The notes under the pieces: model-generated
Database searches by the model: none
What the model was told of the DNA's origin: nothing
Seen by the model: the letters and a program-made list of their open reading frames with translations, nothing else
Position numbers and translations under genes: made by a program
Assembly: GCA_019639115.1 (NCBI GenBank)
Contig: JAHBSM010000004.1
Coordinates: forward strand, 1-64,000
From: Acidobacteriota bacterium
Lineage (GTDB): Bacteria > Acidobacteriota > Blastocatellia > Pyrinomonadales > Pyrinomonadaceae
Reading direction: 5' to 3'
DNA: 64,000 nucleotides
Shown here: in pieces, positions 1 through 7,688 of the stretch
Numbering within the stretch: position 1 is the stretch's first letter
Layout of the letters: every line of letters begins with the position of its first letter

Positions 1-166
1 TCGTATGAGTGCGAATCTAAGAAAGTACGCGGGGCCGCTGGAGGGAGCAACGTTATTGGTCAACGAGAGCGAGGACCTGGCGAACGCCGGCAGATTCTCG
101 GATTCGGGGCGCCCGCTGCTTGATCTGGTCGGGAAGTTGAGCGATACGTTGTCGGGCTTACCCTAA
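1..166 (+). CDS. C-terminal fragment of an unidentified protein
   Basis: The frame is open from the window edge to TAA at 164-166 and gives the last 54 or so residues of a protein that starts outside the window. The tail is rich in Leu, Gly and Ser, ends KLSDTLSGLP, and has no motif I recognise, so no function is proposed. Its stop codon overlaps the stop codon of the convergent thioredoxin-like gene (TAG on the other strand at 163-165), so no intergenic terminator separates them. An ATG at 5 could in principle begin a complete 53-residue ORF, but no ribosome-binding site can be judged so close to the edge. Confidence 0.45.
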   Translation, partial: RMSANLRKYAGPLEGATLLVNESEDLANAGRFSDSGRPLLDLVGKLSDTLSGLP

Positions 167-852
167 GGCTTCACAAGCCCGGCGGTCTTAACGACCGGTT
201 CGCAGATCTCGATCTTGTCGGCGGAGGCCGTCACGGGTCTTTCGGATCCGCCCGAGCCTGACCCTTCACTCTGGAGCCCAAGGCGTTCGCGAATGAACTT
301 CTCACCTTCGGACTCGATCATCTCCCCGTTTATTACAAAGGCCTTTTTGAGGAGAATGTCACCTTTTTTCTCGATCTTTTCGGGCTCGATCATGATGTAC
401 CAGGGCGATCCCCAATTTCTTGTGTCGCCGGTCTCACGTCGGTAGTTGTAGTGCAAGGTCTGCTGGCGTGCGGAGCGGTCGGTCGATTCGTAAACGACCG
501 GGAACGTCACCTTGAGATAATCGATACTGCTCTTGATCGAATCGACCGGGTCGTATTCGCCGACGCCGATGATCTCGAGCCCCTTGTCCTTGTAACGCTC
601 GTAGAATTTTTGCAGGAACGGCGCGTCGTGACGCCAATTGCCGCACCAAGGGGCAAAATAAACGACTATCACAAGCCGCTTGCCCGCGATCGCCTTGCGG
701 AGTTCGACATCAGAGCCGTCACGGACACTTTTGAGCGTCCAACTCCTATATTCTATCTGCCGTTCGATGATCGGAGCCTGTTCGTTCTGTCCAAATGCGG
801 CCAAACCCGCGGTCAGCGTGATCAAGACGGCACAAATTACTCTTACGTTCAT
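163..852 (-). CDS. Exported thioredoxin-like (TlpA/redoxin-type) protein with a non-CXXC active site
   Basis: A 229-residue protein with an N-terminal signal peptide (hydrophobic residues about 4-20, likely cleavage after AAFG). A thioredoxin-fold core follows: strand VIVVYFAPWCGNW, helix, strand LEIIGVGEY, and a possible cis-Pro region near GSPWYIMIEP. The fold and export suggest a periplasmic redoxin of the TlpA type. The active-site tract reads WCGNW instead of WCxxC, so only the first cysteine is present and a standard dithiol reaction is not possible. It may act through one cysteine, by glutathionylation-like or bacillithiol chemistry, or as a binding domain. The C-terminal 40 residues are Gly/Ser-rich and then unrelated to the fold. 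Its stop overlaps that of the convergent upstream gene. Confidence 0.7.
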   Translation of the reverse strand: MNVRVICAVLITLTAGLAAFGQNEQAPIIERQIEYRSWTLKSVRDGSDVELRKAIAGKRLVIVVYFAPWCGNWRHDAPFLQKFYERYKDKGLEIIGVGEYDPVDSIKSSIDYLKVTFPVVYESTDRSARQQTLHYNYRRETGDTRNWGSPWYIMIEPEKIEKKGDILLKKAFVINGEMIESEGEKFIRERLGLQSEGSGSGGSERPVTASADKIEICEPVVKTAGLVKP

Positions 853-971
853 CAGAATTCAGGTCGAAACAAAAGACTAGCCGCTATGATGCCAAACCGC
901 AAGCTATAAGTTGGCAGCGTAAATGCGGTTCGCGGGCTATCGCCAATATATGCTAATCTTATGCAAAAGTT

Positions 972-1400
972 ATGGCTGAGAAACCTACGGTTACCGATAT
1001 ATTTCGTGAAGCTCTGGAGATGCGCGCAGCGAATCCCGGCGGTTCGTTCGATGACGTGAAACAAAAGCTGATCGCAAAATACAGCTCGGGTTCGTTCCCC
1101 GATACCGCGTATTTGACCATCCCGGAATACGACAACGTCGCGCCCGAGGAGGATTGGACCGCAGGCCTGCCTGTCACGCTCCGCGGGATACAGAACGAGG
1201 ACTGGAACGATGTCATCCACGGCGTGATCATAAGCCTCGAGCAGGTCGAGAATTATCCTAAAGAATCAGGCCGCGAGGACGATCCTGCCAAAGAATGGCG
1301 AAACCGAAACAAAGGCATATCCGGGGCCGAAGAGAAAGTTCTGGAAAAGTGGATGCCCGAGGACCTGATGGCTATCGCTCAACGCAATTCGCGTTCGTGA
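972..1400 (+). CDS. Conserved-looking hypothetical protein, soluble, acidic
   Basis: A 142-residue ORF with normal local codon use, ATG start and no signal peptide or membrane segment. The N-terminal part looks helical (DIFREALEMRAANPGG); the middle is acidic and aromatic (PEYDNVAPEEDW); the C-terminus is charged (GAEEKVLEKWMPEDLMAIAQ). I do not recognise the family. It is alone on its strand between the divergent thioredoxin-like gene and the convergent MBL-fold gene; the gap to the latter is only 6 bp. It is called a gene because it fills the space without a competing ORF and has a typical third-position GC pattern. Confidence 0.6.
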   Translation: MAEKPTVTDIFREALEMRAANPGGSFDDVKQKLIAKYSSGSFPDTAYLTIPEYDNVAPEEDWTAGLPVTLRGIQNEDWNDVIHGVIISLEQVENYPKESGREDDPAKEWRNRNKGISGAEEKVLEKWMPEDLMAIAQRNSRS

Positions 1401-1406
1401 CAGACG

Positions 1407-2171
1407 TCAGAACTCGACGCGGAGGCCGTCAACGGCTTCGATGATCTCGCAAGGCGGCTCGTATCGGGCCGCCTCTTGTTTTAGATCGACAGCGTCCCAC
1501 TCCGGATAAAGGTGCGTCAGCATCGCTCGTTTTGGCCTGGAACTGCGTACCAGATACATCGCTTCGGCGAGCTCCAGATGCCTATCGACAGCTTTGTCCT
1601 TTACAAATGAGCACTCAAGGACGAACAGATCGACGCTGTTGGCGAAAGCAGACAAAGGCTTGTGAAAACCTGTATCGCCTGTATAAACAAGAGTCGAGCT
1701 CGCGTCGCGTATATGAAGTGCCAGGCTTTCGGTTCTGTGCGGTACCGGGATCGCGTTCGCCGTTGCACCGTTGATCGGATAAAACTCAATGTAAGGCTCG
1801 ACCTCGATGACCTCGACCGGAAAATGCTGCTCGAGCATCCGATAGCCGCCGGCATCGTCCATAGTTTCTATAAATCTTCTCAGTCCGCTTCCGCCGAATA
1901 TTCGCAGTGAATGTGTCCGATCGCGAGTTTCTTTGGCGTGTTTCATCGCAAAAAGCAGCGGCGCCAGGCCGGTCGCGTGGTCCGCATGGAAATGCGATAT
2001 CCAGACGGCGTCGAGCCCGGCCCAGTCGCAGCCTTCGGCAGCCATACGCGACGGAGCGGTCGGAGCACAGTCAATGAGCAGCGATCCGCCGGACGTTTCC
2101 AGAAAAAAAGCGGCGCTTGTTCGGCTCGGATGAGGCACCGAGGTCCCGGAGCCAAGCACGGTGAGTTTCAT
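1407..2171 (-). CDS. Metallo-beta-lactamase-fold hydrolase, RNase Z/phosphodiesterase-like
   Basis: A 254-residue MBL-fold protein of the RNase Z/ElaC or cyclic-phosphodiesterase-like group. The N-terminus MKLTVLGSGTSVPHP, the metal site HFHADHATGL, a later VPHRTESL, the YTGDTG tract and a final THLYPEW give the expected order of zinc ligands (HxHxDH, His, Asp, His). It lacks the long extra arm expected in full tRNase Z, so a small-molecule phosphodiesterase or other hydrolase is as likely as tRNA 3' processing. ATG at 2171 is chosen over the in-frame ATG at 2177 because family members begin MKLTxLGSG. Its start lies 23 bp from the divergent bshB1 start, so the two promoters must overlap coding DNA or the transcripts must have almost no leader. 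Confidence 0.85.
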   Translation of the reverse strand: MKLTVLGSGTSVPHPSRTSAAFFLETSGGSLLIDCAPTAPSRMAAEGCDWAGLDAVWISHFHADHATGLAPLLFAMKHAKETRDRTHSLRIFGGSGLRRFIETMDDAGGYRMLEQHFPVEVIEVEPYIEFYPINGATANAIPVPHRTESLALHIRDASSTLVYTGDTGFHKPLSAFANSVDLFVLECSFVKDKAVDRHLELAEAMYLVRSSRPKRAMLTHLYPEWDAVDLKQEAARYEPPCEIIEAVDGLRVEF

Positions 2172-2194
2172 CCTCAATATGTTAGATTAAAAAC

Positions 2195-2929
2195 ATGGAA
2201 CAAGTCGATATTCTCGGTGTGTTCGCACATCCGGACGACGCCGAACTGAGCGTCGGCGGTACGCTGATAAAGCTCAAGAAACTTGGTTATCGGACCGGAG
2301 TTTTGGACGTGACACGCGGCGAAATGGGAACACGCGGTACGGTCGAAGGCCGCGCCGCCGAGGCCCAAGCGGCGGCTCGGCTGCTCGGCCTGGATACGAG
2401 GGAGAATCTCGGGCTGCGAGACGGACATGTATTCTCGGACGAAGTGTCGCGAGTCGCGATGGTTAGGGCCCTCCGGCGACTTAAGCCGCGCGTCGTGCTG
2501 ACGCATCAGCAGGGCGATTCGCATCCCGACCATGATGCGATCGCCTCGGTCATTCGCCAATGTTCGCGATTGGCGGCGATGACGAAATTCGACCCGGAGA
2601 CATCCTCCGAGCGAATTCAGCCGCCGATCATTGCCCACAATATATTCTCGAGGCGTTCGTCCATATCGTTCATCGTTGATATCTCCGGCGAGTTGGACGC
2701 CAAAATGGAGGCCATCGCCGCACATGCGTCGCAGTTCTACGATCCCGGATCGACCGAGCCTGAGACGATGCTGACCAGCAGTACGTATCTCGACGAGGTA
2801 AGTTCGCGGGCCAAGTATTACGGCTCGCTGATAGGATGCGCAGCAGGCGAACCATACTTTGTCGCGGAGGCTCTGAACGTTGACGACCCGTTCGCTTTGT
2901 TGTCGAGGCCGATGAATCTCTATTCGTGA
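2195..2929 (+). CDS. bshB1: N-acetylglucosaminyl-malate deacetylase (bacillithiol biosynthesis)
   Basis: A 244-residue LmbE/PIG-L family zinc deacetylase. The signature AHPDDAELSVGGT near residues 11-23 and the later HPDHDAI near residue 113 supply the zinc ligands and catalytic Asp. The full-length match to the BshB1 subgroup (short protein, C-terminal ASQFYDPGS and a final SRAKYYGSLIG tract) points to removal of acetate from GlcNAc-malate, the second step of bacillithiol synthesis. Related PIG-L enzymes act on other GlcNAc conjugates, so the substrate is inferred. A TAGATT hexamer ends 6 bp before ATG 2195, and no Shine-Dalgarno is visible, which suits a leaderless transcript. Confidence 0.87.
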   Translation: MEQVDILGVFAHPDDAELSVGGTLIKLKKLGYRTGVLDVTRGEMGTRGTVEGRAAEAQAAARLLGLDTRENLGLRDGHVFSDEVSRVAMVRALRRLKPRVVLTHQQGDSHPDHDAIASVIRQCSRLAAMTKFDPETSSERIQPPIIAHNIFSRRSSISFIVDISGELDAKMEAIAAHASQFYDPGSTEPETMLTSSTYLDEVSSRAKYYGSLIGCAAGEPYFVAEALNVDDPFALLSRPMNLYS

Positions 2930-2972
2930 GTCTGCGGCGGCGAGGCGGCCCGAAAAGCGGCCCCATGCAATC

Positions 2973-3008
2973 TTGACCAAAAAGTAATGATTTGCCATAA
3001 TTTGACTA
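2973..3008 (+). promoter_or_regulatory. Promoter plus candidate Rrf2 operator of the suf run
   Basis: TTGACC at 2973-2978, 17 bp, then CATAAT at 2996-3001: a good sigma-70-type promoter, placing the start of RNA near 3008. The same DNA (TTGAC-N-AAAA-N-GTAA-N-GATTT-NN-CAT) recurs upstream of nfuA at 23197-23222, with 21 of 26 positions identical although the -10 element there is not conserved. A second TTGAC lies at 3003-3007. The spacer match is better explained by a protein-binding site than by promoter needs alone, and the gene just downstream encodes an Rrf2 regulator with cluster cysteines. Confidence 0.72.
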
Positions 3009-3045
3009 CATAGACGCGAAAAGGGCTGTGGACCCCACCAGGCTT

Positions 3046-3525
3046 ATGAAGATATCGGCGCAAGAAGAATACGGACTACGCTGCCTCGTGCAGCTTGCGA
3101 ACTTGAAAGACGGCGAATCGCTCACGCTGCCCCAGATCGCTGAGCGCGAAGGTATCTCGGCCGCCAACGCAGGCAAGCTAATGTGGTTGCTGAATAAAGC
3201 GGGCTTTGTGCAATCGACGCGCGGCACCAAGGGCGGTTATCTGCTTGCTAGGCCCGCGGGCGAGATACGCCTGAGCGAGATCATAAAGGTCCTGGACGCC
3301 GACCTGGTCGATTCGCATTGCGATAATTACACGGGCGTGATGGAAAAATGCGTTCACATGGGCGACTGCGGCATCCGGCCGGTGATCGTGGGGCTGCACG
3401 AGATCGTCGAGAATGCGCTGTCGCAGATCACGCTGGCGCATCTTGTAGGCAGCGAACGTTCGGTCGATCTGATGTTCCATTCGATCCAGGGCATTCACCG
3501 AACGATCGAGCCGCAGAGGGTATAG
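3046..3525 (+). CDS. Rrf2-family transcriptional regulator of the suf genes (IscR/SufR-like)
   Basis: A 159-residue winged-helix protein of the Rrf2 family. The N-terminus MKISAQEEYGLRCLVQLA is where family members start, so ATG 3046 is preferred to GTG 3028. The helix-turn-helix (LPQIAEREGISAANAGKL) and wing (RGTKGGYLLARP) are clear. Three cysteines near residues 92, 102 and 108 (SHCDN, EKCVH, GDCGI) sit where IscR-type proteins hold an Fe-S cluster; the spacing is C-x9-C-x5-C. It probably senses cluster status and controls the suf run that follows and possibly nfuA. A repeat element begins on the last base of its stop codon. Confidence 0.9.
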   Translation: MKISAQEEYGLRCLVQLANLKDGESLTLPQIAEREGISAANAGKLMWLLNKAGFVQSTRGTKGGYLLARPAGEIRLSEIIKVLDADLVDSHCDNYTGVMEKCVHMGDCGIRPVIVGLHEIVENALSQITLAHLVGSERSVDLMFHSIQGIHRTIEPQRV

Positions 3526-3623
3526 CCACTGAGATCACAGAGAACACGGAGGGAATCAAACAGGATATACAGGATCATTTCATTGGGTAAGAAACCTATG
3601 TGAAATCTGTGTGCTCTGTGGCA
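3525..3623. repeat. Degenerate inverted-repeat intergenic element, copy A
   Basis: The 99-bp spacer between the Rrf2 gene and sufB has left arm GCCACTGAGATCACAGAG starting on the G of the TAG stop, and right arm CTGTGTGCTCTGTGGCA near 3607-3623, which is roughly its reverse complement. It includes TTGGGTAAGAAA at 3583-3594, shared exactly with copy B, and a tract ACAGGATATACAGGATC. Two further copies lie at 5066-5138 and 6866-6924. The RNA could form an imperfect hairpin between the two cistrons. Confidence 0.6.
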
Positions 3624-3633
3624 ATAAAGTTTT

Positions 3634-5065
<1,432 letters not shown>

Positions 5066-5073
<8 letters not shown>

Positions 5074-5138
5074 GAAATTTACCATAGAGAACACAGAGTT
5101 GTTTTGAAATGTTTCTCAGTGCTCACTGTGATCTCAGT
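5066..5138. repeat. Degenerate inverted-repeat intergenic element, copy B
   Basis: Found between sufB and the ridA-like gene. It begins with TTGGGTAAGAAA over the sufB stop codon, then ACCATAGAGAACACAGAG (5081-5098) and a right arm beginning TTCTCAGTGCTCACTGTGAT at 5113, running on to 5138. Both arms match copies A and C, so the three spacers appear to descend from one sequence. Confidence 0.55.
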
Positions 5139-5158
5139 CGTAAATTCCGGAAAAAAAG

Positions 5159-5536
5159 ATGAGAAGGATCCAACCATCGGACCAGCCGCAGCCAAAGGGC
5201 CATTATTCACCGGGAATTGAGCACAACGGTCTTGTCTATGTCTCCGGCCAGTTGCCTATGACGCTCGACACGCGTGAGCCGTTCACGGGTGATATTGGTG
5301 AGCAGACGGAGCTTGCTTTGCGGAATGTCGAGGCGGTCTTGCACGCGGGCGGCAGTGACCTGAACCACGTTTTGCAAATGACCATTTATGTCTCAGACAT
5401 GGAACTTTGGGACGCCGTAAATAGGAAATATGCAGAGGTAATGGGCGATCACAGGCCGGCGAGGGCGATCGTTCCGGTCAAGGACCTCCACTTTGGTACA
5501 CAGATCGAGATACAGGCGATCGCGACCAAAATATGA
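5159..5536 (+). CDS. RidA/YjgF family enamine-imine deaminase-like protein
   Basis: A 125-residue single-domain protein of the RidA (YER057c/UK114) family, the normal length. Family features are GHYSPGIEHNGLVYVSGQLP near the N-terminus, the trimer-core tract NVEAVLHAGGS, and HRPARAIVPV, which carries the Arg that binds the substrate carboxylate in true RidA. RidA hydrolyses reactive 2-aminoacrylate released by PLP enzymes. Its place between sufB and the cysteine-desulfurase part of the run would fit protection from PLP-derived enamines, but that link is inference. An inverted repeat starts on its TGA codon. Confidence 0.88.
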   Translation: MRRIQPSDQPQPKGHYSPGIEHNGLVYVSGQLPMTLDTREPFTGDIGEQTELALRNVEAVLHAGGSDLNHVLQMTIYVSDMELWDAVNRKYAEVMGDHRPARAIVPVKDLHFGTQIEIQAIATKI

Positions 5537-5586
5537 ATATCGAAATCAGAATTAGGAATGGGTTTTGATTTTTCATTCGATATTCA
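5534..5586. repeat. Inverted repeat across the ridA-like stop codon
   Basis: TGAATATCGA at 5534-5543 is the exact reverse complement of TCGATATTCA at 5577-5586, with a 33-nt loop. The next bases inside add AATCA pairing with TGATT. The left arm contains the ridA-like stop codon and the right arm ends 14 bp before the phzF-like ATG. It is not followed by a T-run, so it looks more like an RNA-stabilising or processing hairpin than a terminator. Confidence 0.55.
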
Positions 5587-5599
5587 TCATTCACCATTT

Positions 5600-6403
5600 A
5601 TGAAGCTGAGCATCTATCAGGTTGACGCATTCACACGCGAGCCGTTCCACGGTAATCCGGCGGCTGTCGTGCCGCTTGATGCGTGGCCGCCGGACGAGGT
5701 GATGCAGTCGATCGCCGCAGAGAACAATCTCGCCGAAACAGCGTTCTTTGTGCAGCGTGGCGATGAATTCGAGATAGTTTGGTTTACGCCGACGTGCGAG
5801 ATCGAGCTATGCGGACACGCAACGCTTGCGAGTTCGTATGTGATATTTGAGGAACTTCGATATGCGGGCGACACGATCACATTTAAGACGCGGACGCGTG
5901 GTGACTTGAGTGTATCGAAGCATGACGGCCGTTACGTTTTGGATTTCCCGGCGTATCCGATGACTCGTATCGAGCCGATCGCCGAGCTTGCCGATTGGAA
6001 AGCACTTGAGTTTCACACATCCCAATCCAATATGTTGTTCGTCGTGCTGGGCGGTGAATCGGCCGTTCGCGAACTTAGTCCGGACATGCGCATGATCGAG
6101 TCGCTTCCGTATCGCGAAGTGATCGTTACCGCCAAAGGCGACACGTGCGACTTTGCCTCGCGGATGTTCGCGCCAAAGATCGGTATCCCTGAAGATCCCG
6201 TGACCGGAGCGATCCATTGCTCGCTTATCCCGTTTTGGGCCGAACGTTTGGGCAAGACCGAAATGTTTGCGAGGCAATTGTCTGCCCGCGGCGGTGAGTT
6301 GTTTTGTGAGCTTGCGGACGGCCGTGTAAAGATCGGCGGAGATGCCGTGCTGTATTTGAAAGGTGAGATCTATGTCGGAGCCGAAATTGGTGCCTCAGCC
6401 TGA
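5600..6403 (+). CDS. PhzF-family isomerase/epimerase-like protein
   Basis: A 267-residue PhzF-fold protein. The start ATG 5600 gives the family N-terminus MKLSIYQVDAFTREPFHGNPAAVV; the longer frame from 5558 runs through the upstream inverted repeat and is rejected. The active-site Glu lies in NNLAETAFF, and the CGHATLAS and DPVTGAIHCSL motifs are present. Family members include PhzF, a diaminopimelate-epimerase-like fold and many of unknown substrate, so the reaction is not assigned. It is in the suf run between the ridA-like gene and a GNAT gene, whose start overlaps its 3' end by 32 bp. Confidence 0.88.
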   Translation: MKLSIYQVDAFTREPFHGNPAAVVPLDAWPPDEVMQSIAAENNLAETAFFVQRGDEFEIVWFTPTCEIELCGHATLASSYVIFEELRYAGDTITFKTRTRGDLSVSKHDGRYVLDFPAYPMTRIEPIAELADWKALEFHTSQSNMLFVVLGGESAVRELSPDMRMIESLPYREVIVTAKGDTCDFASRMFAPKIGIPEDPVTGAIHCSLIPFWAERLGKTEMFARQLSARGGELFCELADGRVKIGGDAVLYLKGEIYVGAEIGASA

Positions 6404-6866
6404 GGTCAGGCTCGCGACCGAGCATGACTCAGAAAAGATCGCCGAGGTTGTCAGGCGGGCGTTTGGCAGGTACCGCGACAACTATACGCCGGAGGCTATG
6501 GAGGTCGTAACGCCAGAGCCCGAAGAGTTCACTCGGCGCCTGGCGGACGGGCCGCAATGGGTGGTCGAACTCGAAGGAGCGATCGTCGGTACGGTCTCGG
6601 TCACCGTCGAAGACGGCGATCTGTATGTCAAGACAATGGCAGTTGATCCGAGTGTTCAGGGGCGCGGCATCGCCCACCTGCTGATGCGGGCGATCGACGA
6701 ATACGCGGCTACGACGTCACACGACCGCATATTTTTGTACACGACATATTTCTCGGTTGGTGCCAAGGAGCTCTACGAGAAACATGGCTACACGTGGGTC
6801 CGCGATACGCCGCCCGAGGAATGGTACGGTGTGCCGGGACTCGAGATGGAGAAGATACTGAGATAG
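6372..6866 (+). CDS. GNAT-family N-acetyltransferase
   Basis: A 164-residue GNAT protein. The acetyl-CoA site reads VDPSVQGRGIAHLLMRAIDEYA (motif A) and a C-terminal tract GAKELYEKHGYTWVRD is the usual beta6-beta7 end. The substrate is unknown. ATG 6372 is chosen over GTG 6363 because AGGTGAG sits just before it; it overlaps the phzF-like gene by 32 bp, so the two are probably translated together. The third copy of the inverted-repeat element starts on the last base of its stop codon. Confidence 0.87.
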   Translation: MSEPKLVPQPEVRLATEHDSEKIAEVVRRAFGRYRDNYTPEAMEVVTPEPEEFTRRLADGPQWVVELEGAIVGTVSVTVEDGDLYVKTMAVDPSVQGRGIAHLLMRAIDEYAATTSHDRIFLYTTYFSVGAKELYEKHGYTWVRDTPPEEWYGVPGLEMEKILR

Positions 6867-6924
6867 CCGCAGAGAGCGCGGAGGCTGCTGGGCCAGGCTC
6901 AGTGGTGTCTGTGATGTCCGTGGC
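6866..6924. repeat. Degenerate inverted-repeat intergenic element, copy C
   Basis: Located between the GNAT gene and sufC. Left arm GCCGCAGAGAGCGCGGAGG begins on the G of the TAG stop codon, exactly as in copy A; the right arm runs from CTCAGTGGTGTCTGTGATG at 6898 to CCGTGGCA at 6924. This is the shortest and most GC-rich copy. Confidence 0.55.
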
Positions 6925-6935
6925 AAAAGGCAATT

Positions 6936-7688
6936 ATGTTATTAGAAGTAAGAAACTTACACGCCGGCATCGACGGCAAAGAGATCCTGAAAGGCCTTAA
7001 TCTTCAGGTCAACAAAGGCGAGGTTCACGCGATCATGGGGCCGAACGGCTCGGGCAAATCGACCTTGTCCAAAGTGCTTGCGGGGCATCCCGCTTACGAA
7101 GTGATGTCCGGCGAGGTGCTCTATGAGGGCAAGGACCTACTCGAAATGGAACCCGACGAGCGCGCACGCGACGGCGTATTCATGGCGTTCCAGTATCCGG
7201 TCGAGGTGCCGGGAGTGTCGAACTCGCAGTTCCTGCGGCTCGCGTATAACGAAAAGATGAAGCACGTCGGCGGCGAGGAGCTCGACCCGCTCGAGTTCAA
7301 CGACTATTTGAAAGAAAAGGCAAAGATCGTCGAGATGGACCCGCAATTCTTCAAGCGATCCGTGAACGAAGGCTTTTCAGGCGGCGAGAAGAAACGGAAC
7401 GAGATACTTCAAATGGCGGTGCTCGAACCAAAGCTCGCCATACTGGACGAGACCGATTCAGGCCTGGATATCGATGCTCTGCGTATCGTAGCTGAGGGCG
7501 TGAATAAGCTCAGGAATGAGAACAATGCGATCATCCTGGTGACGCATTATCAGCGGCTGCTCAACTATATCAAGCCGGATATCGTCCACGTTCTGGCAAA
7601 TGGCAAGATCGTCAAAGAAGGCGGCAAGGACCTCGCTCTCGAGCTCGAAGAGAAGGGTTACGATTGGGTCAAGGCGGCATCGATTTGA
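6936..7688 (+). CDS. sufC: Fe-S assembly ATPase SufC
   Basis: A 250-residue ABC-type ATPase of the SufC family, usual length. It shows Walker [10 protein letters not shown] (residues about 34-42), the Q-loop tract [11 protein letters not shown], signature [10 protein letters not shown], and Walker [17 protein letters not shown], followed by the switch His in VTHYQRLL. It powers SufBC2D in the cytosol and is not a transporter. Its TGA stop overlaps a TTG start of the next gene (TTGA at 7685-7688), which suggests translational coupling. Confidence 0.97.
   Translation: MLLEVRNLHAGIDGKEILKGLNLQVNKGEVHAIMGPNGSGKSTLSKVLAGHPAYEVMSGEVLYEGKDLLEMEPDERARDGVFMAFQYPVEVPGVSNSQFLRLAYNEKMKHVGGEELDPLEFNDYLKEKAKIVEMDPQFFKRSVNEGFSGGEKKRNEILQMAVLEPKLAILDETDSGLDIDALRIVAEGVNKLRNENNAIILVTHYQRLLNYIKPDIVHVLANGKIVKEGGKDLALELEEKGYDWVKAASI

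Noticed and set aside
2174-2998. Long minus-strand frame of 274 codons opposite bshB1
   Set aside because: It mirrors the bshB1 coding frame and is explained by the codon bias of the real gene.
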